Source of the DNA: Phoma sp. XZ068
Taxonomy: Eukaryota > Ascomycota > Dothideomycetes > Pleosporales > Didymellaceae
Assembly: GCA_004835665.1 (NCBI GenBank)
Contig: RBKR01000010.1
Location: forward strand, 1,240,001 to 1,304,000
Direction of reading: 5' to 3'
Length of the DNA: 64,000 nt
Positions 10,000 through 18,240 of this stretch are shown one piece after another (within the stretch, counting starts at the first letter, position 1; each line of letters begins with the position of its first letter). A program made the position numbers and the translations under genes. The notes beneath the pieces are model-generated. The model searched no databases. It was not told the origin of the DNA and saw only the letters and a list, made by a program, of their open reading frames with translations.

Positions 10000-10139
10000 T
10001 GTCAGATGGCAGGACTCTTGAGGGTTAACCAATCAGAGCCCTGTAGCCAAGAATTAGCCGAGAGGTCAAAACCACGTCAGACAAGGAGAGGGGAGGAACG
10101 ATGAAGAGACGGGATCGCACTTAAGCATTCTATCGAACA
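10000..10139 (+). repeat. 3' LTR (140 bp)
   Basis: Identical to 5029-5168, with TG and CA ends. Followed directly by the second CCTTT copy at 10140-10144. Confidence 0.95.
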
Positions 10140-10184
10140 CCTTTGCCCCTGGGGGCAACCACCATTTTCGCCCCTGGGGGCAAC
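10140..10184. promoter_or_regulatory. Right part of the palindrome array, displaced by the copia insertion
   Basis: Two more palindrome copies start at 10143 and 10168. If the retrotransposon and one CCTTT are removed, these fall at 5027 and 5052, so the array becomes 4925, 4950, 4975, 5001, 5027, 5052, a regular 25-26 bp period. Telomere-like CCTAACCCTACCCC follows directly (10184-10197). Confidence 0.8.
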
Positions 10185-10220
10185 CTAACCCTACCCCATC
10201 AGTACAGTTTGGGCATATAG

Positions 10221-11057
10221 TATACAACTACTTCTCTTTTCTTTCTTTAACCCTTTACTAAATTTTCTTTTTACTTCTTTAAATTTTCTTTTTTAAACTC
10301 TAACTCTCTTCTTATACTAAAATCCTAACCTTTACTATTTCCTTCTCTTTTATTTTCTTCTTTACTTTCTTTCTTACCCTTATTCTCCCTCCTCTTAACT
10401 CTTCTTCCTTTTTTTTTCTTCTTAATCTCTCTTTTCCTTCTACCTTTTACCTTTTTTCCTAAAACTCCTTCTAAACACTTTTAAAAACTTATATTCTACC
10501 TTTTATACCTTTTTACACATTTTAATTACTTTTAACTTCTCTACTTTTTCTCTAACCTCTTTTAAAACTCTTATACCCTCTCTTACCCTATTTAAACTTT
10601 TCTTCTCCTAATACTTCTCTCTTGAAATCTCCTCCCTCTTCTTTTTTACTTTTCCTCTTTATTTTTACTTTTCCTAACTCTTCTTACTTTTCCACCTTCT
10701 TTTTAACCTAATTACTTTATTACCTTCTCTCTACTACTCTTTTCTCTAACACTTTAACTTTTTTTCTTCTTCTAAAACTTCTTCTACCTACTAAACTACT
10801 CTTTCTTCTACTTTCTTCTACTTTCTTTTTCTATGTTTCCTTACACTTCCACCTACTTCTCTTTTTACCTTTTTCTACTCTTTCTATCTTAACACTTTAA
10901 TCCTCTTCTTACACTAAAATCCTAATCCTCTTCTTACATCAAAACCCTAATCCTCTTCTTACATCAAAACCCTAATCCTCTTCTTACATCAAAACCCTAA
11001 TCCTCTTCTTACATTAAAACCCTAACCCTCCCTATTCTTTCTCTTTTCCATCTCCAT
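10221..11057. repeat. Almost G-free (C/T/A) low-complexity tract, telomere-like
   Basis: Across about 837 bases I find only two G on the plus strand (10624 and 10835). The sequence is a mixture of CTT, TTTTA, CCTAA and CTCTT runs with no open frame. A telomeric C-strand (CCCTAA)n also lacks G, and CCCTAA units occur inside, so a degenerate telomere-derived or telomere-associated repeat is the best reading. No gene is seen. Confidence 0.7.
10901..11025 (+). repeat. Five tandem 25-bp repeats each ending in CCTAA
   Basis: Five contiguous 25-bp units start at 10901, 10926, 10951, 10976 and 11001. Each is TCCTCTTCTTACATCAAAAC plus CCTAA; the first and last differ from the three identical central units by one to four bases. 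CCCTAACCC follows the last unit. The CCCTAA strand faces left, as at a left chromosome end. Confidence 0.85.
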
Positions 11058-11751
11058 GGTCTACCCTTATACACTAATTTTTACCTCTTTCTACTTTTTA
11101 CTCTAAAACACTATTTTTTTTTTGGTTACAACTCTTTTCTACTACACTCTCTCTTTCTTCTTATCTTTCTTTCTGTCTTTAACACTTTTCTCTCTTCTTT
11201 TATTGTTTTTCTCTTACCTTTCTTTTTTACCTCTTCTCCTTACCTCTTACTACTTTCTACCTTCCTTTACTATTCTACACTTCTACTGATTTCTTCTCTA
11301 AATCTTTTTAACCCCTACTTGTCTCTGCTTCTTGTCTGCACTTCTTTTCTTATACATATAACCCCTTCTTACTTCTTCCTTACCTTTTTAACTCCTCTCT
11401 TCTTTCTTTCTTCTTTCTTTCTCTTCTTTTCTAAAATCTTCATGCTTTTACCTTCTTTAAAATACTCTCTCCTACCCTCTTTTGCTACTCCAACCCCTGC
11501 TTATTCCTATTAACTTCCTTCCTAAATCCTTTGATGTCTCTTCTTACTTTCTTCTCTTCCATGATTTCTCCAAACTACTAAACTGCTTACTTTTTCTTTC
11601 TTTCTTCCTACTCTTTCTACTTGCCTTTCTTTTTCTTTTTCCCTTTAACGTCGCTCTTCTAATTTTACGCTCTTTTACTTACTTGCTTTCTTTTCTCTTT
11701 TGACTTCAACTCTCTTCTTCATTCCCTTTCCTCTGCTTACCTTTCTCTCTT
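11058..11751. other. Pyrimidine-rich stretch without genes
   Basis: The C/T bias of the preceding tract continues but with scattered G. Open frames here translate to Leu/Phe/Ser-rich low-complexity peptides and are not credible genes. Confidence 0.6.
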
Positions 11752-11916
11752 CTTGAACTTTCCTTGAACTTGACTTTTCTTGAACTTCTTGAACTTTTGA
11801 ACTTCTTGAACTTTTGAACTTTTGAACTTTTGAACTTTTGAACTTTTGAACTTTTGAACTTTTGAACTTTTGAACTGTTAAACTTTTAAACTCTTAAACT
11901 TTTGAACTTTCCTTGA
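11752..11916 (+). repeat. Octamer tandem repeat (TTGAACTT)n
   Basis: CTTGAACTT and CTTTTGAA units repeat through 11752-11916, with the most regular 8-bp phase between about 11796 and 11875, decaying to TTAAACTC variants at the right edge. It marks the switch from the G-poor tract to GC-richer DNA. Confidence 0.85.
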
Positions 11917-13329
11917 ATTCAACGGCTTGCGCTTGCGGACTGCCGAAACGGATAACGGCTAACGGGATCCGGGTTACGGCCTCCGCGATGGCTTCTGTCC
12001 TGTTGTCTACGTTTTTCAAATACGGATAACCCTGACCCTAACTTGCGTCCGGCCCCGAACCCAACTTCACCCTGCAACACCTTGCGGGCTCTCCGCTCAC
12101 CCTCTACCTTCTACTTCTCTTCTTGCCCTCCCTGACGGCTTGATGATGTGATCCCTGCTGTCTGCTACTGACGGCAAACCTCCTCGGCTTGCGGGGCCTT
12201 GTACCTGCGTCCTACCCTCTGCTACCGGTTGCTGCTCTTTTCTTCTTTACTTCGCTCTTTCCTACCCTTGCTGCTTTCTTGAACCGCTCTACGTTACGCT
12301 CTTTGCGCGTCCGGGGCCTTTCTACGGGCTCCTGCCACTCGGACGGGTATCTGCTACACCCTCTTTTACATGCCACTATCGCACGGGTTACGGGGGCCTC
12401 TTCACGGGTTGCGGACCTCTCTACGGGCTCGGGGGCACCTCTACCCTAAATACGCCTTACTATCGACCTCTTCTTCTTCTGTGCTATTGTCTACCCTCTC
12501 AACCACTGCGCTCGGCGTCCTTGTTATACCTTATCACGGCTTACTTCTGAACCCGTTCTCTTCGACTCTAACTCGCTATGCTTTGTTGACCTCTCGGTGA
12601 TACCTCATCACGGCTTCGTCGCCTGCCTCTTCTCTTTTCTCAACCGCTGCGCTTCTTGTGCCTCCCCACGGGCCTTCCGCCCACCCCTTCTACTTCACCG
12701 CTGCGCTCGGCTTCTCTGTGACACCTGACGGGCCCACCGCCCACCCTTCTCTTACGCACTACGGCATCTACGGGCTTGGGAATGCCTTTCTGGCTGCGGC
12801 ACTATAATCGGGTTTGCCAAACTTCCCCTAAATACTGTTCTATCTTGGGACAATACTCTGTACACGCCTAAAACACCTTGTTACACGTTATTTTGGTCCT
12901 GCTCTATGTTTCCAAACCACCTAATAACCTTTTCAAAAGCCTTCTCACCCTTCTATCTTACTTTCCCCTGTACTATTTGTTCTTACACCCGACTTGCAAA
13001 ACAACCCACCCCGCTTGATCAATTTGGCGCGTTCGACGTGATTGACGCCCACTTCTACGAATAACTCCTTCTGCCTCTTCCATCCACCATCCTGCTGGCT
13101 CTTCTACCTATTGCGCATGTCTTTCTTAATTACTCTACTATCTATCCAAATTTACTTTGTCTTGACCCTGATTTTCTTCAATACGCACAGCTGCTTTGGG
13201 TTGGGGACTCACTTGGTTTGGTCTGCTCTCTCCGGGTTGTGGGCTCTTCCTGGGTTGCGGGCTCTTCTTAAAGAACCGACTCTTACTGACTTGGGCCACT
13301 GATCGGGACTCCCCTGGATTGGGGCATCA
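11917..13329. other. Subtelomeric low-complexity DNA, no gene recognised
   Basis: GC-richer sequence made of short recurrent words such as ACGGGCT, CTTGCGTCCGG and CTGACGG. Phrases of the form CTGACTTGCGTCCGG recur at 12035-12060, 13570-13600 and 13740-13800. No frame has protein-like composition. It lies downstream of the helicase gene and probably belongs to the same subtelomeric repeat unit. Confidence 0.55.
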
Positions 13330-13495
13330 CTTGGGTTGGGGGGAACTACTTTCGGGCCACTTGGGTTGAGGGGGACTACTTTCGGGCCACTTGGGCTGGG
13401 GGGACTACTTTCGGACCACTTGGGGTGGCGCGCTACTTGGGGAACCACGTGGGGAACTACTTGGGGAACCACTTGGGGAACCACTTGGGTTGGTG
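13330..13495 (+). repeat. G-rich tandem repeats (about 29-bp unit)
   Basis: Units of the form CTTGGGTTGGGGGGAACTAC plus TTTCGGGCCA repeat at about 13330, 13360 and 13389, then shrink to CTTGGGGAACCA units up to 13495. Similar GGGTTG and GGGTTGCGGG words precede it from 13195. Runs of G4-6 spaced by short loops could form G-quadruplexes on the plus strand. Confidence 0.75.
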
Positions 13496-13861
13496 GGCAC
13501 CTCTTGCTGGCTGCTGTGTTCTTTTACATGCTGTTGCCCGCTTGACTAAACCACGTATAACCCTATCTCTATCTTGACTTGCGTCCTGGCCTGACTGCAA
13601 GCTCTAACACCTCTTGTCTCTACTGCCCTCTCTGCTCACACTCTCTGTGCTCGTATGCGCGTTGTCTGCGCTCCCTACGTACTCGGCTTCTTTGTCTGTC
13701 TTGTTGATAATCTGCGTGCCGTAAACACCGGTAACCCCACCCTGACTTGCGTCCGGGCCCAACCGCAACTCCACTACCCTCGACTTGCGTCCCGGCCTGA
13801 ACCCAACTCTACTGCACAGCGAATCGCGAACGGAAAATTCTTTCATTTGCTACTACTGCGC

Positions 13862-15736
13862 CTACTCAGCCAACAGCCGTGTAATCCAACAAAATTCCTT
13901 TACCAAGTTGTTGCTCTCCACGTTGTCCAGCGGCTGCTTCTTCCCTAAATATTCGATCAACATCCTACCCGGTCCTGCATCGTCCACCCCAAACTCCGCT
14001 AATCGGGCCTGCCATCGGGCGTTTGCCTCCGTGTAACCGAATACTATGCCTGTTAATCCTGCGCTCAACACCCCGCTGTATTGACAAGTCCCTCCCTCTA
14101 CCCTTCGATACTTCCCTTTCTCGTTCGGTTCCCAGCTGTTGCAAATTTCCTGCGGTACGCCACCACACGGGAAGCAACCCGAAAACATGTTGAACCGAAC
14201 CTGGTCATCTATCTTCTGTACCATCTCCTTCGCTGTTTTGCTTTCTGCCCTCCAACACTGCCGTATGTCGTGTCCGCTCTGTGGATCGCCTGCTCCCTCG
14301 CAAATCCCGCAGCGATTCGCCCACCACGCCAACTGCCTGCGCACCCACTCCACGTCGGCAAACTCCTGCTGCCGATGCTCAGTCAACGTCTGCCACGGCC
14401 CCCGGCGCGCCTGCTCCTGCTGTTGAAACACCCGCCGCATCTCTTCCCGCTCCGCTTTGACGACGTCCATTCCTTCTCCATCGTTGCTGTTGTCGTCTGT
14501 CTCGCTCTCTTCTTCTATTTCTTCTTCAACCACCTCCTCCAATTGCCCATCTATCCCTCGGCACACGTCGCACATCTCCTCGTTGTCCTCCTCTCTACAT
14601 CCTGCTCGATCCTTCCTCCCATCCAAATACCCGTCCAACACCTCCCTCCTGCAGCCAGCCGCCCCGCTTTCGCCACCTTCAACATAGTCCCTCACCAACT
14701 GCCGCTCGGCTTCTGTCTCGTTGTCGTCGGTGCGTTGTTTCCCATCCTGGACGATCAAAACCGCCTCGCTTCGCAACCCGTCCCGGCCTGCCCTGCCGCT
14801 CTCCTGTGCGTAATCCAACATGGTGAACGGCCAATCGATGTGAATGATGCACCGTACATCCGGTATGTCCACGCCCATTCCCAACGCGCTCGTTGCCACG
14901 ATCACGCGCTGCTTGCCTGCCATGAAGTCCGCTAACATGCTCGCCTTGCCCACGGCATCCGCGTGATACGCGTGACAATCTAATTGCTCTGCCAACGCCT
15001 TCACCTTCGGCTTCGAATTGCCGTACACGATGAGCTTGCCTGTCCTGTACTTCCGCATTTTCTGCCACACTGTCTTGATGACCATCGACTCGACGTCCTT
15101 CTTCTTCACGGACCGGCTGATCTTGATGGTCTGATACGCCACGTTCGTCCTTGTGGTCGGTTGTCTGAACATCTTGACCTGCCCTCGCTGGTAATGCATC
15201 CGTCGATACAGCTCGTCTTCTTCGGTCGGCGGCAACGTTGCTGTCAACAGCACCATCTGCGTCTCGGCTGCTGCCAGCCTGCCGAGCTGTTGCATCTGCT
15301 TGCGGAATGTGTATCGACGGTTCAACACAATGTGACACTCGTCGATCACGATACGGTCCAGCTGCCGCGTCGCTCGCAGCCGGTTCAAAAATGTCGCGAA
15401 CGCTTCTCCCACGGCCGACTCGGGCGTTACGAACACGATGGCTGCTGCGTCGGGCGGGCAGCGACTCTCCCACTCGGCGCACGATATCCCCAGCTCCTTG
15501 CACCGCCGCATCATGTCTCCACGCAGCGAAACCAACGGCACGACGACGACCGTCGTTCCGCCTTGCTCTGCCCACGCCGGCAACATAAACAACATGCTCT
15601 TGCCTGCGCCAGTCGGCATCACGGCCACGACGGGGCTCTCGCCGGCAATGATCGCCTCGATGGCCTCCTTCTGCACGCCTCTGAACTTTGCTTTCTTGCC
15701 CTTCATTCGCTGGAGTTGCGCTGCCGGGTCCATCTT
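13862..15736 (-). CDS. Telomere-linked RecQ-type helicase, N-terminally truncated
   Basis: One uninterrupted frame of about 620 residues. The helicase motifs are complete: VMPTGAGKS (I, near residue 52 of the frame opening at 15778), VIDECHIVL (II), LLTATLPP (III), IVATSALGMGVDIPD (V) and QESGRAGRDG (VI). The C-terminal part has MCDVCRG and further Cys/His pairs plus a long acidic segment. ATP-dependent 3'-5' DNA unwinding is the family activity; fungal telomere-linked helicases (TLH) lie next to telomeres and resemble yeast Y' helicases. TLH proteins are usually much larger, and here the 5' part is missing: sequence right of about 15736 is transposase on the other strand, and the first 15 or so codons of the open frame are antisense to it. 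The absence of stops or frameshifts suggests recent truncation. It may not be expressed. Confidence 0.85.
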   Translation of the reverse strand, partial: KMDPAAQLQRMKGKKAKFRGVQKEAIEAIIAGESPVVAVMPTGAGKSMLFMLPAWAEQGGTTVVVVPLVSLRGDMMRRCKELGISCAEWESRCPPDAAAIVFVTPESAVGEAFATFLNRLRATRQLDRIVIDECHIVLNRRYTFRKQMQQLGRLAAAETQMVLLTATLPPTEEDELYRRMHYQRGQVKMFRQPTTRTNVAYQTIKISRSVKKKDVESMVIKTVWQKMRKYRTGKLIVYGNSKPKVKALAEQLDCHAYHADAVGKASMLADFMAGKQRVIVATSALGMGVDIPDVRCIIHIDWPFTMLDYAQESGRAGRDGLRSEAVLIVQDGKQRTDDNETEAERQLVRDYVEGGESGAAGCRREVLDGYLDGRKDRAGCREEDNEEMCDVCRGIDGQLEEVVEEEIEEESETDDNSNDGEGMDVVKAEREEMRRVFQQQEQARRGPWQTLTEHRQQEFADVEWVRRQLAWWANRCGICEGAGDPQSGHDIRQCWRAESKTAKEMVQKIDDQVRFNMFSGCFPCGGVPQEICNSWEPNEKGKYRRVEGGTCQYSGVLSAGLTGIVFGYTEANARWQARLAEFGVDDAGPGRMLIEYLGKKQPLDNVESNNLVKEFCWITRLLAE

Positions 15737-15739
15737 CCT

Positions 15740-16901
15740 CAGCCAAGACACGTACAATTTTGACGAGACAGGCTTCATGATGGGTCAGATTAAAGGTCAG
15801 ATGGTCTTTACAGGCTCTGAGAAGCGTGGCAAACCAAAGAGGATTCAGCCAGGCAATCGCGAATGGGTTACAGTGATCCAGGGCATCAATGCAGCTGGGT
15901 GGGCAATCCCACCGTTCGTCGTCTTCGCTGGCAGGGTGCTTATCTCCTCCTCGTTCCACGATCTACCTCACGACTGGATTCTTAAGACTAGCCCTAACGG
16001 CTGGACGTCGAACGAGCTTGCTATTGCGTGGTTAAAGCACTTTCACGCACATACAAAGGCGCGTACTAGAGGCACGCACCGGCTGCTGATTGTTGACGGC
16101 CACGAGAGCCACAACACGTACGAATTCCACAAAATCTGCAAGGAGGAGAAGATTATTGTTCTCTGCATGCCTCCTCATTCGTCACACCTGCTGCAGCCGC
16201 TTGATGTGGTGTGCTTCTCACTATTGAAGCGGGCGTACGGAGATGAGATAAATGTCTTGGCACGGTACAGCACAAAGCATGTTAAGAAGGAGGTATTTCT
16301 ACCAGCCTTTAAGGTAGCTTTTGATAAGGCGTTTTTAAGAGAGAATATCTGCGCAAGCTTTAGAGCTGCTGGCTTAGTCCCACACAACCCAGAGGCTGTG
16401 TTATCGAAGCTTGACGTATTGCTTCGCACGCCCACACCTCCAGTACCAGGGGACACCCTGTGGGAATCCAAAACACCAAGCAACGCCCGCGAAATAGAGG
16501 CTCAATCAACCCTTATTCGCAATCGGATTCGACAGCACAAGAGCTCCTCGCCTGCTTCTATTATTGAAGCTGTCAACCAGTTTAGAAAGGGTGCTGAAAA
16601 GATAGCGCATGAAATGGTGTTAATGCGCAAGGAAATGGCTGGGCTTCGAAGGGTAGCTGAAGCAGCAACAGAGAGTAGAAGTCGCAAGAGAAAGTATAGT
16701 CGAACAGAGGATACACTAGCTGTTGGCGACGTACTTGAGTTGATTACTCCTGAGAAGGCTAGTGGGCAGAAGGAGGGTGAGAAGCTTACAAAGAGGGCTT
16801 GTAGGGAGAGGCGCTGCGGACGTTGCGGCGAGATTGGACACAACACGCGCACCTGCAAGGTAGAAATTAAGGTTGCAATAGAGAGCGATAAGTCTAAATA
16901 A
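15740..16901 (+). pseudogene. Fot/pogo (Tc1-mariner) transposase, C-terminal two-thirds
   Basis: The frame enters at DTYNFDETGFMMG, the first catalytic Asp region of the pogo DDE domain, followed by LLIVDGHESHNT (second Asp) and PPHSSHLLQPLDV (third). A basic region and a CCHC knuckle CGRCGEIGHNTRTC end the protein before the TAA at 16899-16901. The N-terminal HTH_psq and CENP-B-type DNA-binding domains are absent, because the sequence joins the antisense helicase at about 15736-15745. No upstream ATG suited to a full transposase exists, so it is a truncated copy. The remaining frame is free of stops. Confidence 0.85.
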
Positions 16902-16974
16902 TATTTTAGTATTATGCACTATACAATAGCTTGTTATGGTGTTTAGTTATTTGCATGCAAGGTGCGTAACTTAG

Positions 16975-17012
16975 TAGGGTGGCCAGCTCGCTTGGGGTGG
17001 CCAGCTCGCTTG
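16975..17012 (+). repeat. Right terminal repeat region of the pogo element
   Basis: GGGTGGCCAGCTCGCTT occurs twice in tandem. Fot/pogo elements in ascomycetes often have TIRs built of repeated GGTGGCCA-type words, and this lies 75 bp past the transposase stop, directly before HET-domain coding sequence. The matching left TIR is missing because the left end of the element is lost. Confidence 0.55.
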
Positions 17013-17405
17013 GGAAACACGTTAAAGGGTTTCACCTTCTCTGAGCTACCAAAGACATTTCGGGATGCAATCCGGGTAACCCGGGAGCGTGGTATCCAGT
17101 ACCTCTGGGTCGACTCACTTTGCATAATTCAGGAGAACCTGGAGCAGGAGGCTCAATGTATGGAAGGCGTCTACGCTTCGGCTCATTGCACGATTGCTGC
17201 AACTTCGGCTATTGACTCGAACGCGGGATTCCTTGAGCGAAACGTCAGCAACGAGTATGTGCACGTTCGAGACGTCTCAGGTCAGCGATTCTATATCTGC
17301 ACCGACATTGATGATTTCGACATGGTTACTCCGTCAGGATTCAACCACAAAGTTGTTCACACTACTCGCACGTTGAGCATCCGTCTCGAAACTTGTTCAC
17401 TCTGA
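17013..17405 (+). pseudogene. HET (heterokaryon incompatibility) domain fragment, sense orientation
   Basis: Residues LPKTFRDAI, LWVDSLCIIQEN, ECMEGVY-like CMEGVYASAHCTIAAT and AGFLER match the core of the HET domain, which triggers cell death when incompatible strains fuse. The N-terminal part was replaced by the pogo element and the C-terminal part stops in unrelated sequence near 17390. It is a fragment of about 125 codons out of the usual 600 or more. Confidence 0.8.
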
Positions 17406-17690
17406 ATCCACCCAACCCCAACCCTCGTATACTCGTTGTCTACACTGGTCGGCCTGACAGCTAGTATGTAGTACTTCCATAGCCCAAGCTTGTTTCCATA
17501 AGACTCCCTCCCGACAACAACACACCGTTCAGCATCAAGGCCTTCGCTCTCCTCGACGTCATACTGAATCCACCCTCTTTCTGCTTTGCTCGAGTCCAAT
17601 ATGATGTAGCTTTTATCCCGCTGTTCCAGGTCACAATTCCGGAAAACCCTGTGTCGGTGACCAACGCAGGTTTGCCTTCAGCCATTGTGT
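17357..17690 (-). pseudogene. HET-protein C-terminal fragment, antisense orientation
   Basis: On the minus strand a frame reads VFRNCDLEQRDKSYIIL, WIQYDVEE, CVVVGRE and WKYYILAVRPTSV with EYTRVGVGWIQSE, the pattern of the C-terminal end of HET proteins (KYYVLLVRPT, YERVGVG). It meets the sense-strand HET fragment tail to tail near 17390. The two could come from one gene by inversion or from two gene copies. Confidence 0.65.
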
Positions 17691-18240
17691 TGGAACAGAG
17701 TCAAAGTCAGCAGTCAAACAACGAAGTAAGAGGTGAAAGTATGAGTAAAGGTCAAGAGATATACATGCTTTGGGTAAGTTAACGTAAAAGTAAAGAATTG
17801 TGCGACACCAAGCATTCTCGAACGCTACTCTTGTGTAACCCCAGCCGTCCCATCAACAGCGAACACGCTCAACGCAAGCTTGCGCGGCAGAAGATTAGTC
17901 GTAAATTTACATACTTACATTGCCAGTCGCACTGATCTCGACTACGCTAGCAATGGATGGGAATAACGTAGGCACTTCTCTGAACTCAGCAAATCCATCT
18001 CATTACACACGAGCGAACATTGATCCGATTCAACACGAGCATACTATCGGTACAGGCGTCTGATACATTTCTTTAATTCATGAGATCGCATGATTCGTCG
18101 TTCTTACAAATGGAGAAGTAGATAAAATTCCGAAAAGCTTTCCAAGTCACCATCTACAAGCGTGGTTCTCAATCGGGGTTTCAAAGAACCTCTTACGACG
18201 TGTACGAGTCGGAATGAGGTGCAACCCGCACCTACTCGCT
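17691..18240. other. Intergenic, nothing recognised
   Basis: This 550-bp stretch lies downstream of the coiled-coil gene and upstream (minus strand) of the HET relic. No open frame, repeat or RNA gene is seen. Confidence 0.5.

Larger units (their letters stand above)
5029..10139 (+). mobile_element. Complete Ty1/copia LTR retrotransposon (young insertion)
   Basis: The element is 5111 bp with two 140-bp LTRs that I read as identical base for base, starting TG and ending CA, and flanked by a CCTTT duplication. Inside are a primer-binding site, gag with a zinc knuckle, and pol in the order protease, integrase, reverse transcriptase, RNase H, which is the copia (Pseudoviridae) order. A short purine run, GAGGGGG, precedes the 3' LTR. 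Identical LTRs mean recent insertion. It sits in the palindrome array of the ParB-like module, in the opposite orientation to that gene. One apparent +1 shift in gag and one readthrough-type stop between gag and pol are the only departures from open frames. Confidence 0.95.

Noticed and set aside
10901..11025. Functional telomere within the window
   Set aside because: Units are 25 bp with one CCCTAA each and lie inside continuous sequence; they are telomere-like at most.
14081..14935. Open frame of 284 codons on the plus strand
   Set aside because: It is antisense to the RecQ helicase, whose motifs prove the minus strand codes; composition is low-complexity Leu/Pro/Ser.
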